Of a DNA stretch of 51,918 bases, positions 8,096-16,037 are shown piece by piece; positions within the stretch are counted from its first letter, which is position 1; each line of letters starts with the position of its first letter. The notes beneath the pieces were generated by a model. That model was not told the origin of the DNA, made no database searches, and saw only the letters and a list, made by a program, of their open reading frames with translations. Source of the DNA: Planctomycetota bacterium (GTDB lineage: Bacteria > Planctomycetota > PUPC01 > JACPCR01); NCBI GenBank assembly GCA_030740295.1, contig JASLXP010001033.1, positions 1-51,918 of the forward strand. Direction: 5' to 3'. The position numbers were made by a program, and so were the translations under genes.

Positions 8096-8941
8096 TTACA
8101 GCTCGGAATCCAGATCGTCCGGATCGTCATGCCTGAGTTTGTTCAGGCGTTCCTGGCGCTTGTTGTCTGCTTCTTTCACGGTGCTCCAGAATGTATCGCT
8201 GTTCACTTCCGGTATCCGTTCCATATCGACGATGTCTTCCCTGTTTCGCAGCGTCATTGTCAGCAGGCCGCCGGTCTGGCGGGCATGAAGAATGATACCG
8301 GCTTCCAGCGGGGTGACACTGAAGGTGAGGGCGTTGAAGCTCTCTTCCTTGTTCATGTTGGCGAATCTGCGCACGGCGCCCGGGACCTCTGCTTTGTTGA
8401 TTTTTTGCCCGGTTGCCAGGACGAGCACGCTGCGCAGAACCTGATTGGTGAAGATTCTGAAGCCTTCCGGATGGTCATCATCTTTTTCCCGGAAGGTGGC
8501 GTAGATATCTACCCGGTCTCCGGGCCGAATCATGCCGCCGACACCGGATGTCTTGGTCACACTGATGGTCATAGCGCGTTCGCCCACCGCGAGCAGGTTC
8601 TGCAGGCCTCGTTCTTTTTCTCTGTCTTTATCGAGCAGGTCATTCCACTGAATCGGGTCTCCGCCGCGGATATTGCGGGTGGCTTTCTTTCCGGTGACAG
8701 TGGCCCGATCATTGGAGGTGATCGCATCCGGGGGCAGGAAGCTTCTGGGGTATTCCTTGATCATGAGTGAAGGGCCGGAGACCACTTCCCCTTCGTTAAT
8801 ATTACGTGCCGCCACCAGGATGCTGACGGGCTTGTGGCTGGCATAGATGGCACGTTCCTTGTCCTGGACGAACTGCCTGACAGCGAGCGCTGCCAGAATG
8901 GCCAGAATCAGCGCTGCGAGGAGGGCGAGTTTCGCTTTCAC
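8096..8941 (-). CDS. cpaB: Flp pilus assembly protein CpaB/RcpC
   Basis: This 281-residue protein has one N-terminal membrane anchor (about 5-22). An SAF-type domain follows at about 38-105 (PVSILVAARNINEGEVV) and then an RcpC-like beta domain at about 125-240 with GDRVDIYATF. CpaB/RcpC is periplasmic and works with the outer-membrane secretin. The start is GTG, preceded by GAGGA seven bases upstream. It lies 26 bases before the FHA-tadA gene. Its usual partner, secretin CpaC/RcpA, is not next to it or anywhere in the window. Confidence 0.9.
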   Translation of the reverse strand: MKAKLALLAALILAILAALAVRQFVQDKERAIYASHKPVSILVAARNINEGEVVSGPSLMIKEYPRSFLPPDAITSNDRATVTGKKATRNIRGGDPIQWNDLLDKDREKERGLQNLLAVGERAMTISVTKTSGVGGMIRPGDRVDIYATFREKDDDHPEGFRIFTNQVLRSVLVLATGQKINKAEVPGAVRRFANMNKEESFNALTFSVTPLEAGIILHARQTGGLLTMTLRNREDIVDMERIPEVNSDTFWSTVKEADNKRQERLNKLRHDDPDDLDSEL

Positions 8942-9050
8942 GTTGCGTTCCTCTTATACGAGGTGAATAGAAACCGCGTCCGATAGCGGTGGATGAAGGT
9001 TATATTTTTATCAGGGATCCGGTCAACCGGGACGGTTGATCGTCTGTCAT

Positions 9051-9974
9051 TCAGGGACCGGCTGGAATAACTGTCCATGCGCCAAGTCTGACCGACGTGT
9101 CGTAGTTGACAACCGCGTGATGGTTCCATTGTTCGGGACGCTCGAGTGTGCCATCTGCCTGAATGACATCTGCGGGGGGTAAGTTATCGGTAGCGCTGTA
9201 GTTGCTGGCTTCGAGTACGCGGCGCATGTCGGCGGCTTTGAGGTATGACCAGAGGCGCCGCTCTTCGCCCGCTGGAGGGCGGTTCCCGCCCTGCCGGCTC
9301 CGATACAGGCGCGTCTCCCACCGATTGTTTCTGCCGTGCTGGTAGCTCGAGTGGCATCCACGGCAGGTCTGAGTGGGCACTGTCCCGCCAAATTCGTAAT
9401 CCAGATACTGGGCACGGGTGAGCTCGGGCTCTCCGAAGATGAAATGCGAAAAATCAGGAGTGTAATCGTAATGGAGTACGGTGACTGTGTTCTTTGCCCA
9501 GGCTGCGTTGTTGTTTTCCGCATCGACCTGTGAGTGGTCCATGCGGAAGTTCGAGTATGGTCCGGTATTTTGATAAAAGTCGCCGGTGTCGAATATCGAC
9601 GCGGGATTGCCACTGTTCCTGCTGTGGTCTTTCCAGTTTTCGGTCTGGTCTGAAACGGTGAGCCTCTGGGAAGTGACATACCTGTCTGTGTTGCCGTCAC
9701 CGTCAAGATCGGTACCCGCCGATGGCGCACGTTTGGAGGCATGGGCCTGGACGTTCAACTGGCCGAGATAGCCGCTGATGACGTTCGCATTGAGATAACC
9801 ATCGGAGACATCTCCCGAGCTGAAAGTGGCGAACGCGCGGGCAAGATTCATCTCTTGATCGATGAAGGAGGATTGCCCAAAGAAAAGGACCCCGAAGAAC
9901 AGGATCAGATACATGGGCAGACTGATGGCAAACTCGATTGCTGCCGAGCCGTTTCGGCGTCGAATAAATTTCAT
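9051..9974 (-). CDS. TadE-like pseudopilin with CXXCH and Ca-loop motifs
   Basis: The N-terminus has the TadE/pilin layout: positive residues RRRNG, then G|SAAIEF, then a hydrophobic helix (about 14-34). Prepilin peptidase would cleave after Gly9. The 270-residue periplasmic part is longer than usual TadE. It carries DLDGDGNTD (89-97), which fits a calcium-binding EF-hand/dockerin-type loop, and CRGCH (204-208, bases 9351-9365), which fits the CXXCH covalent-heme motif. One CXXCH can occur by chance, so heme binding is unproven. A good Shine-Dalgarno (AGGA) lies eight bases before the ATG. Confidence 0.8.
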   Translation of the reverse strand: MKFIRRRNGSAAIEFAISLPMYLILFFGVLFFGQSSFIDQEMNLARAFATFSSGDVSDGYLNANVISGYLGQLNVQAHASKRAPSAGTDLDGDGNTDRYVTSQRLTVSDQTENWKDHSRNSGNPASIFDTGDFYQNTGPYSNFRMDHSQVDAENNNAAWAKNTVTVLHYDYTPDFSHFIFGEPELTRAQYLDYEFGGTVPTQTCRGCHSSYQHGRNNRWETRLYRSRQGGNRPPAGEERRLWSYLKAADMRRVLEASNYSATDNLPPADVIQADGTLERPEQWNHHAVVNYDTSVRLGAWTVIPAGP

Positions 9975-9986
9975 TGGGATCGTCCT

Positions 9987-12458
9987 TTAATGTCGAATCA
10001 GATCTCTGACAGCGGAGTCGTTGAGGTCCAATCCATGAGCATCAGAGCTCGAAGGGTTGAGGAGCTCCTGTATTACATCGTTCATGGTTCCGTAAGAGGG
10101 TGTCGGTGAAGTGCCGCCTCCTACGACGGCATCGTAGCCATTTCCGTCGGCATCGTAGGTGTTGGTGGCCCCCGCGGTGAGTTTATCCATCAGCATCTGA
10201 AAGCCGTTGGAGAAGCCGGTGGCGTCAGAATCCTGAATGACTTTGCCCGCGTTGACGAGACGGGACTGCCAGTTGGTGATGTAAAGATTCGCCCGGCTGT
10301 CGAGCCAGGACTGTCTTGCAATCTGTGGGTCGGTCTGGTCAGCCCAGTCGACTACCCATTGACCTTGATAGGTATCCCATCCTGCTACTCGGGCACTGGC
10401 AAAGCTGAAGAATCCCCACTGGGGTTCCCAGCTCGCTGGCAGTATGAGCTGGGCCCTCGAAATCGGCATCCAGACCGCGGCGCTATGGCCGTATTTGAAG
10501 GCTTCTTCGGTGAGGACAAGCGGTGATTTCGCCGGATCCTGGCCGTAAGCATTACTGGTATCGAATTGGTCACCGGCCAGGCCCTCGCCATACTCATCCA
10601 TTTCTTCAAAGACTCTGGCGTCCATATAATCCTCTTCATCCGGATAATTCAGGCCTGTTGTGCCTTTCATGTCATAAGTGGACCAGGGCGAGATGCGGAC
10701 ATCGGTCTTGCCGTCTCCGTCGTAATCCACGCCGGCCGTGTGAGTCGACCCTCTCGCATACCCGCAGGTGGGGCATCCCAGTACTCGATCGTTCTCGTAG
10801 ATGTATCCAGTGGGTCCCTCCGGGGCTCGTTGTCGCGAGCCGGCATTACCGGCCGGGATTTCGGATATCGTAATCTCTCGAGTATCCCAGCAGGGACCAC
10901 GCGTCTGTGCATACACATAAGAGGGAACAGAGTGATTACCCAGCAGCTCTCGAGCGAAAACCGCTGTCTGCTCGACCCCCTGGTCGTCCACCGGAATCAG
11001 GTATCTTCCACGGCTGATGCCTGGCTGGCTGCGCCGAAAGTACCTTTCCTCCCCGCCAATTTCTTTGGTCATGCAGAATGAGGTGTGGTCCGGCCCGGGG
11101 ACCATCGGCCCGTCGGGTGGCGGCTCAGGATGTTCGTACACGCAGGGGCGATCCGCGTATTCAGGCCACCTGTAGATCTCGAAGGGGAGAGGGGTGATTA
11201 ATGTAAGCTCTCTTGCGGATTCATTGACAGCGCTCACTTCCAGGATGGTGGCTGGATTTCGGATTCTCTGGCCATTCTCCATTCTAACCGATCTGCCCAA
11301 CTGAATGAAGAACGGGACGCGATACGGATTGGAGGGATCCTGTGGTTGGCCGTCATCAGAGGTATCTTTCATCCATGAAACAGAGCTGACGCGAATGACC
11401 GTGGCGCCTTGAACGTAGCCGCGCCCCTGCTCGCCGGCCTCCTCTTCAACATTACGGTTATCATTGGCGAGTTTGGCAACCAGGTGCGTGCTGTGTGCTT
11501 GTGGCCCCGGCCTCCAGCCAGGGTTAAATAATCGGCCCATTCGTTGAAACGTGCGCCGGACGGGATCCCTGAGGCAGACGTCGATCCCCATGGCACTGGT
11601 TCGCTCCCCATCCCAGTACTTGGTGTAGTAGCTGGTACGTACCCGCCGCCAATAAGGGCCTTGCCTGCAGCCGGGCCAGGTGGTGTCTCCTCTCTGTCCT
11701 CCATCGAACCAATCCATCCACTGGGTATATCTGCTCTGGCTTGGGTGATTGGCGCCGGCCGCGCCCACATCATACCCAAAGCGATGCGCGTCAATCTCCT
11801 GCTCCAGCATGTTATTCATGTCGAGCCCGTCATAGTCCGGATAGATGGTGGCAACGCGAACGCCGCGACGGCCGCTGTTGCCTTCTGTCATTGAGAAAGC
11901 TGCGCCTACCGATTCGTGAATAGCTGAGCGAATGATATGGCCCTGGGCCGTGGCGACAATCGCCTGCTGTGCCTCGCCGAGCTCACGGATGTATTGTTTA
12001 CCAAGCGGAATATATCGGGATGCCTTGGCGTAGGCATCATCGTATTTTTGCTGGTCCCCGCTCGGGTCCGCATCGTGAGGCGAAGACGTGGGCAGGGCCC
12101 GCCGCCCGCTCGACCGCGGGCCGGGAACGGAGAATTCAAGATCCACCGCTGAGACGATCACGTCCACCGCATAGCGGCAGAGATGGTAATGCATGATCGC
12201 CATCCCTTCGTTGATCCAGGCCAGAGCGCTGAATGCGTTCGCCTGGTTAACGGCCATCGAGTAGGCCGCGGCGTCCGCTACATTCTGCGTCTTTATCTTG
12301 TTGGAGCTGTAGATTCCAATGCGAAAAATCGCGCCCGAAAATATCGCCAGCAGCCCCATGGTTACCGAGGCAAATACCATCGCCTGGCCGCTCTGCCTGC
12401 GATGGATGCTGCCCAGGCCTTTCCCCGCCCATTGCATGATTGTTCTCGTCATAGACAT
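9987..12458 (-). CDS. Large TadG-like pilus protein with Ca-binding-type loops
   Basis: The N-terminus has RRQSGQAMVFASVT followed by a long hydrophobic helix, the layout of the TadG-like N-terminal family that anchors secreted Tad proteins. The remaining roughly 750 residues have no family I recognise. They include CPTC with DYDGDGKTD close behind (loop at 10701-10727) and DADGNGYD (10131-10154), both resembling calcium loops. At 823 residues it is unusually long for TadG. An open frame extends to 12596, but that start would overlap the upstream tadE-like gene by 128 bases. The ATG at 12458 has GAGG upstream, lies ten bases after the neighbour's stop, and is chosen. Confidence 0.8.
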   Translation of the reverse strand: MSMTRTIMQWAGKGLGSIHRRQSGQAMVFASVTMGLLAIFSGAIFRIGIYSSNKIKTQNVADAAAYSMAVNQANAFSALAWINEGMAIMHYHLCRYAVDVIVSAVDLEFSVPGPRSSGRRALPTSSPHDADPSGDQQKYDDAYAKASRYIPLGKQYIRELGEAQQAIVATAQGHIIRSAIHESVGAAFSMTEGNSGRRGVRVATIYPDYDGLDMNNMLEQEIDAHRFGYDVGAAGANHPSQSRYTQWMDWFDGGQRGDTTWPGCRQGPYWRRVRTSYYTKYWDGERTSAMGIDVCLRDPVRRTFQRMGRLFNPGWRPGPQAHSTHLVAKLANDNRNVEEEAGEQGRGYVQGATVIRVSSVSWMKDTSDDGQPQDPSNPYRVPFFIQLGRSVRMENGQRIRNPATILEVSAVNESARELTLITPLPFEIYRWPEYADRPCVYEHPEPPPDGPMVPGPDHTSFCMTKEIGGEERYFRRSQPGISRGRYLIPVDDQGVEQTAVFARELLGNHSVPSYVYAQTRGPCWDTREITISEIPAGNAGSRQRAPEGPTGYIYENDRVLGCPTCGYARGSTHTAGVDYDGDGKTDVRISPWSTYDMKGTTGLNYPDEEDYMDARVFEEMDEYGEGLAGDQFDTSNAYGQDPAKSPLVLTEEAFKYGHSAAVWMPISRAQLILPASWEPQWGFFSFASARVAGWDTYQGQWVVDWADQTDPQIARQSWLDSRANLYITNWQSRLVNAGKVIQDSDATGFSNGFQMLMDKLTAGATNTYDADGNGYDAVVGGGTSPTPSYGTMNDVIQELLNPSSSDAHGLDLNDSAVRDLIRH

Positions 12459-12468
12459 ATCTGCCTCA

Positions 12469-13074
12469 TCATTGATTGCTGGGGGATCCGATATCCCAGT
12501 TGCGGGGGAGAGTACAGGTTTCTGTAAGCGTGAGATGATCCACGGTGTAATTCGTGTTGAATGTGAAAGTCTGACCCGGGAGGGCGCTCCAGGCACCCAT
12601 GATGGTTTTGTCCGGTAGAAAGATCAGCTCAAAATCATATTCCACCGTCGCAATAACATCCCGCCCGGTATTCTGGTTTGGTGTACGAGCGATAGTCACC
12701 CTGGTCTTGTCTTCCGCCGCCCCATGCCGTTCAAGTGTATCCCCGGAGTTGGAATTCCATCCAGGGATGTCGACGCTGTCGGCGGTATTGGTCTCACGCG
12801 TGCCGGCAAGTGGTGCAATGATCATCACTGCCGCGGCCTGAGCTTCCTCCTGAGCATCGGTAAGCCAAGTGTTGGTTTCGGGAACAACAATCGCCGCACG
12901 GGCCGCTATAAAGGCCGCGTGATTCACCGTGATCTTGGTCATGTACATGTGCGACAACTGGAGCATCGCCAGCGTCATAAAAAGCTGGATAGGGAAGATC
13001 AGGGCAAACTCGACAATCACCTGCCCTTTATCTTCTTTCAAGTGCACTAAACTCTGAAGCAGTTTCCGAATCAT
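12469..13074 (-). CDS. TadE-like pseudopilin
   Basis: This 201-residue protein begins with a charged segment, then KG|QVIVEFALIFPIQLF. That is a prepilin-type cleavage site (after Gly17) followed by the TadE hydrophobic helix with a glutamate at +5. The rest is periplasmic and has no recognised domain. Its ATG overlaps the TGA of the upstream prepilin-peptidase gene (TGATG), so the two are translationally coupled. TadE-type minor pilins are processed by the same peptidase as Flp and are needed for pilus assembly. Confidence 0.85.
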   Translation of the reverse strand: MIRKLLQSLVHLKEDKGQVIVEFALIFPIQLFMTLAMLQLSHMYMTKITVNHAAFIAARAAIVVPETNTWLTDAQEEAQAAAVMIIAPLAGTRETNTADSVDIPGWNSNSGDTLERHGAAEDKTRVTIARTPNQNTGRDVIATVEYDFELIFLPDKTIMGAWSALPGQTFTFNTNYTVDHLTLTETCTLPRNWDIGSPSNQ

Positions 13075-13664
13075 CAGGCGACCCCTTTCAGCCAGGCCAG
13101 GATGGTACCGACAGCCATGGCAAAGCCGTAGGGAACCGTCAGCCCTGTCAAGACTTCGGTTCCATCAACGTGTTTCTCTTCTTTCATCATGCCTGGCGAG
13201 AACATCACCGCCGCGGACTTCTTCAATCCTTCACCAAACCGTTTGTTGTACACCAGGACAGCGACACCAAGGATCGCCCCGGCCAGCGCTGAATAGAGAG
13301 CAGCAACAAGCACGAATGTCCAGCCCATCAGCGCTCCGATTGCAGCCATGAGTTTGGCGTCGCCCATACCTACTCCACCGAGCAGGTAAAACAAATAGAA
13401 TACGCCGAATCCAAGGACGAGCCCGAAAAGGCAGCTCGTCAATGCGGGTGTAGAGCGAATGATGGTCTGGCCATTCTCGAGGAGGAACGGCCGATCCTGC
13501 CCACCGATCGCCACGGCGATCAAAAGGCCAATGACGATGGCGGGATAGGTGAGCCAGTTGAAAACTTTACCCCAGACAAGATCTGTGTAGGCGGCCCCAA
13601 TCAGAAGGGCAAACAGCCCACACACTCGGAACAGATCTACAATATCTACCAAGTCCATACCCAA
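13074..13664 (-). CDS. cpaA: Prepilin peptidase CpaA/TadV (A24 family)
   Basis: This 196-residue polytopic membrane aspartyl protease has the two A24-family catalytic aspartates in context: D28 in AAYTDLVWGK, and D102 in the GGVGMGDAK motif. About five or six hydrophobic segments surround them. It lacks the long methylase half of PilD, as expected for the short CpaA/TadV class. It should cleave the two Flp pilins upstream and the TadE-like proteins downstream after the Gly before their hydrophobic helix. It is the first gene after the hairpin terminator that follows the pilin genes. Confidence 0.92.
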   Translation of the reverse strand: MGMDLVDIVDLFRVCGLFALLIGAAYTDLVWGKVFNWLTYPAIVIGLLIAVAIGGQDRPFLLENGQTIIRSTPALTSCLFGLVLGFGVFYLFYLLGGVGMGDAKLMAAIGALMGWTFVLVAALYSALAGAILGVAVLVYNKRFGEGLKKSAAVMFSPGMMKEEKHVDGTEVLTGLTVPYGFAMAVGTILAWLKGVA

Positions 13665-13756
13665 AACCTGTTTCGGGAACGGTGATCACCGCGTTCACAT
13701 CCTGTCAACGCGGGCAGGGAACAATGTCTGGAGTGGGGGTGTCTACGGGAGAAGCA

Positions 13757-13782
13757 AAAAACTCCGCCGTAGCGGAGTTTTA
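13757..13782 (-). terminator. Rho-independent terminator or attenuator after the pilin gene
   Basis: A perfect 10-bp stem (AAAACTCCGC at 13759-13768 with GCGGAGTTTT at 13773-13782) closes a 4-base loop. Read on the minus strand it ends in a run of six U. It begins five bases after the flp stop codon. Because the prepilin-peptidase gene follows on the same strand, leaky termination here would give more pilin than assembly proteins. The stem is near-symmetrical and could also stop plus-strand transcripts. Confidence 0.9.
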
Positions 13783-13787
13783 AGTGC

Positions 13788-14033
13788 CTAGTACTGATTG
13801 ATCGTCTTTACTTCCTGGCTTCCAGCTGTTCCGGCGCGATCCTGGGCGTTCACCTGGTTACCGGCGAGCTGCTGGGCGGAGGCGCTGAACAACGCACGAA
13901 TCTGATTACCGAAAATGGTAATCAATGCGATCGAACCAATGGCTACCAAAGCCACGATAATGATGTATTCAGCGGTCGATTGCCCTTTTTTACCCCAACG
14001 TTGTTGAAGGATTCGATTGAAAAGGCGCTTCAT
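13788..14033 (-). CDS. flp: Flp family type IVb pilin
   Basis: This 81-residue major pilin shows KKG|QSTAEYIIIVALVAIGSIALI: the Flp motif of Gly, the cleavage site, then Glu-Tyr at +5/+6 and a hydrophobic helix. The mature protein is about 60 residues, normal for Flp. The open frame reaches a TTG at 14054. The ATG at 14033 has GAGGA (14041-14045) seven bases upstream and is preferred. It is followed at once by a strong terminator hairpin, which suggests separate high expression. Confidence 0.93.
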   Translation of the reverse strand: MKRLFNRILQQRWGKKGQSTAEYIIIVALVAIGSIALITIFGNQIRALFSASAQQLAGNQVNAQDRAGTAGSQEVKTINQY

Positions 14034-14081
14034 TGTGGTCTCCTCACAAAACAAGAGAAAAAGAACGGGGGAACCGAATGA

Positions 14082-14288
14082 CTATGGAATCGGCAGGGCC
14101 ATCATAGAAGTAACATCAATATAGATGCCCTTCAGGGCGCTGAAAAGGGTCTGACCATTATCAGCGATTCGCAATTCAGTAAGAATGCCAGCGAAAAGTA
14201 TCAAGACGCCTACGAGCATGGCATACTCGACGGCCGCTTGTCCCTCTTCAGACTCCCAAATCTTTCTGAGACTCCATTTGTCACTCAT
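14082..14288 (-). CDS. Second Flp-type pilin-like protein
   Basis: This 68-residue protein contains EEG|QAAVEYAMLVGVLILFAG, a Flp-type cleavage site and helix. The mature part differs from its neighbour, with NGQTLFSALKGIYIDVTSMM at the C-terminal side. It is the first gene of the Tad run, 48 bases upstream of the other pilin. The open frame extends to a TTG at 14333. The ATG at 14288 is favoured, although AGGA lies only two bases before it, so the start is uncertain. It could be a minor pilin or an alternative major pilin. Confidence 0.85.
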   Translation of the reverse strand: MSDKWSLRKIWESEEGQAAVEYAMLVGVLILFAGILTELRIADNGQTLFSALKGIYIDVTSMMALPIP

Positions 14289-14554
14289 TTCCTGGATTAC
14301 CTTTGCAAAGGCTTTGTTTGGAATTATTTCCAAACAACAGAATCCGGATTATAGAATACATCCCATCCTCGTCAAGGAACAGGAAGTGGCTCGTTTCACC
14401 GGATTTCAGGGGAATTCCTGCATCAGTATCAGCTTTTTCAAAGGTATTGCGACATCTTTATGTTAAAAAAACAGGTGGCTCGCCCAACCACGTTCAGCTT
14501 TCGTATGCCAGTGTATTCATTTCGTCTGACACATTCGTTCTCTCAGTCTCTCAA

Positions 14555-16021
14555 ATGATCAAAGAAACAAGAACCGTTTTCCTTACTCTTTTCGTACTGT
14601 CATCTTTGGCTTTGGCCGAATCAAGGCCAAACATCCTTTTCATCTTTCTTGATGACTTCGGCTGGAAGGATACCAGCTACATGGGGTCAGACTTCTATGA
14701 GACGCCTCATCTGGACAAGCTCGCCGCCGGAGGAATGGTCTTCACAGACGCCTACTCATGCGCCTCCAATTGCGCGCCGGCGCGGGCATGTTTGCTTTCC
14801 GGCCAATACACCCCACGCCACAAGATCTTTAACGTTGGGACGGGCCCCCGTGGGAACGCAAAGCACCGCAGACTCCTGCACATACCTGGAGTCAAAACAC
14901 TCGACCCGAAGATTAAGACATGGGCTCACTGCCTCCAGGACGCCGGCTACACAACCGCGACCATGGGCAAGTGGCATCTGAGCGCCGATCCCAAGCCATA
15001 CGGTTTTCACGTGAACATCGGAGGCACCCACTCTGGGGGCCCGCCGCGCGGTTATTATCCACCTCATGGAAATGCCCCGGGTCTGAAAGATGCACCCAAA
15101 GGAGAGTACGTCACCGACCGCTTGAGCGATGAGGCCGTTAAATTCATCACAATAAACAAAGACAAGCCCTGGGCCCTCTACCTCACTCACTTCGCAGTTC
15201 ACACGCCGCTGCACGCGAAGAAAGAACTGGTCGCCAAGTACCAAACGAAGGACAAAGGCAAACTCCATACACACGTGGCAATGGCAACGATGATCCAGGC
15301 GGTGGACGACGGGGTTGGAAAGATTGTGGACGCGCTGGACAAACTCGGCCTCACAGACAACACCGCCATATTCTTCTTCAGCGACAACGGCGGATACGGG
15401 CCGGCGACGGACATGGACCCGCTTAAAGGCTACAAAGGCACTTATTACGAAGGAGGCATTCGTGTGCCATTCTTCGTGAACTGGCCCGGTGTGGTTAAGC
15501 CAGGCAGTAAAACCAGTGAGCCCATCATTGGCGTGGATATGTATCCGACCTTCTGCGAAATAACCGGTGCAAAAAAACCTGAAGGACAGTCCCTCGACGG
15601 CGTCAGCCTGTTGCCCTTTTTTAAAGGGGAAGTCAAAGACTTTGGCAACAGGCCCCTTTACTGGCACTTTCCCGCTTATCTGCAGTCATACAGCGCGTCA
15701 GGCGAACAGAGGGATCGACTGTTCCGGTCGCGCCCGTGCAGCATCATCCGTGTCGGCGATTGGAAGCTGCACCAGTATTTCGAGGACAACGGCCTCGAGC
15801 TCTATAACCTGCGCAATGACATCGGCGAGGCCAAAGACCTGGCCACGACGAACCCCGAGAAGACTCAGGAACTCTTGAAGCAGCTTGAGCAGTGGAGAAA
15901 GGAAACCGGCGCACCCATCCCCACCGAGGCCAACCCGGCTTACGATGCCGATGCGGAAGCCCTCGCTCTGGCAGGCAAAGCCAACCCGAAGAAGAAGGGA
16001 AGGAAGAAGAAGAGGAATTGA
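14555..16021 (+). CDS. Secreted type I sulfatase
   Basis: This 488-residue protein has a signal peptide (cleavage near ALA-ES, residue 21/22) and an N-terminal sulfatase fold. Metal-ligand aspartates D33-D34 follow NILFIFL. The formylglycine site C73-A-P-A-R77 fits the CxPxR signature of type I sulfatases, which hydrolyse sulfate esters of carbohydrates or aryl compounds after Cys-to-formylglycine conversion. The ATG at 14555 is chosen because it starts a clean signal peptide; the longer frame to 14303 encodes non-signal sequence. A Lys/Arg-rich tail ends the protein. It is divergent from the pilin genes. No maturase is visible in the window. Confidence 0.93.
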   Translation: MIKETRTVFLTLFVLSSLALAESRPNILFIFLDDFGWKDTSYMGSDFYETPHLDKLAAGGMVFTDAYSCASNCAPARACLLSGQYTPRHKIFNVGTGPRGNAKHRRLLHIPGVKTLDPKIKTWAHCLQDAGYTTATMGKWHLSADPKPYGFHVNIGGTHSGGPPRGYYPPHGNAPGLKDAPKGEYVTDRLSDEAVKFITINKDKPWALYLTHFAVHTPLHAKKELVAKYQTKDKGKLHTHVAMATMIQAVDDGVGKIVDALDKLGLTDNTAIFFFSDNGGYGPATDMDPLKGYKGTYYEGGIRVPFFVNWPGVVKPGSKTSEPIIGVDMYPTFCEITGAKKPEGQSLDGVSLLPFFKGEVKDFGNRPLYWHFPAYLQSYSASGEQRDRLFRSRPCSIIRVGDWKLHQYFEDNGLELYNLRNDIGEAKDLATTNPEKTQELLKQLEQWRKETGAPIPTEANPAYDADAEALALAGKANPKKKGRKKKRN

Positions 16022-16037
16022 CTGCCGCTTTGATCGG

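Noticed and set aside
14756..15667. Minus-strand frame of 303 codons inside the sulfatase gene
   Set aside because: The plus strand carries the full sulfatase fold and CxPxR site; the antisense product has no family features.
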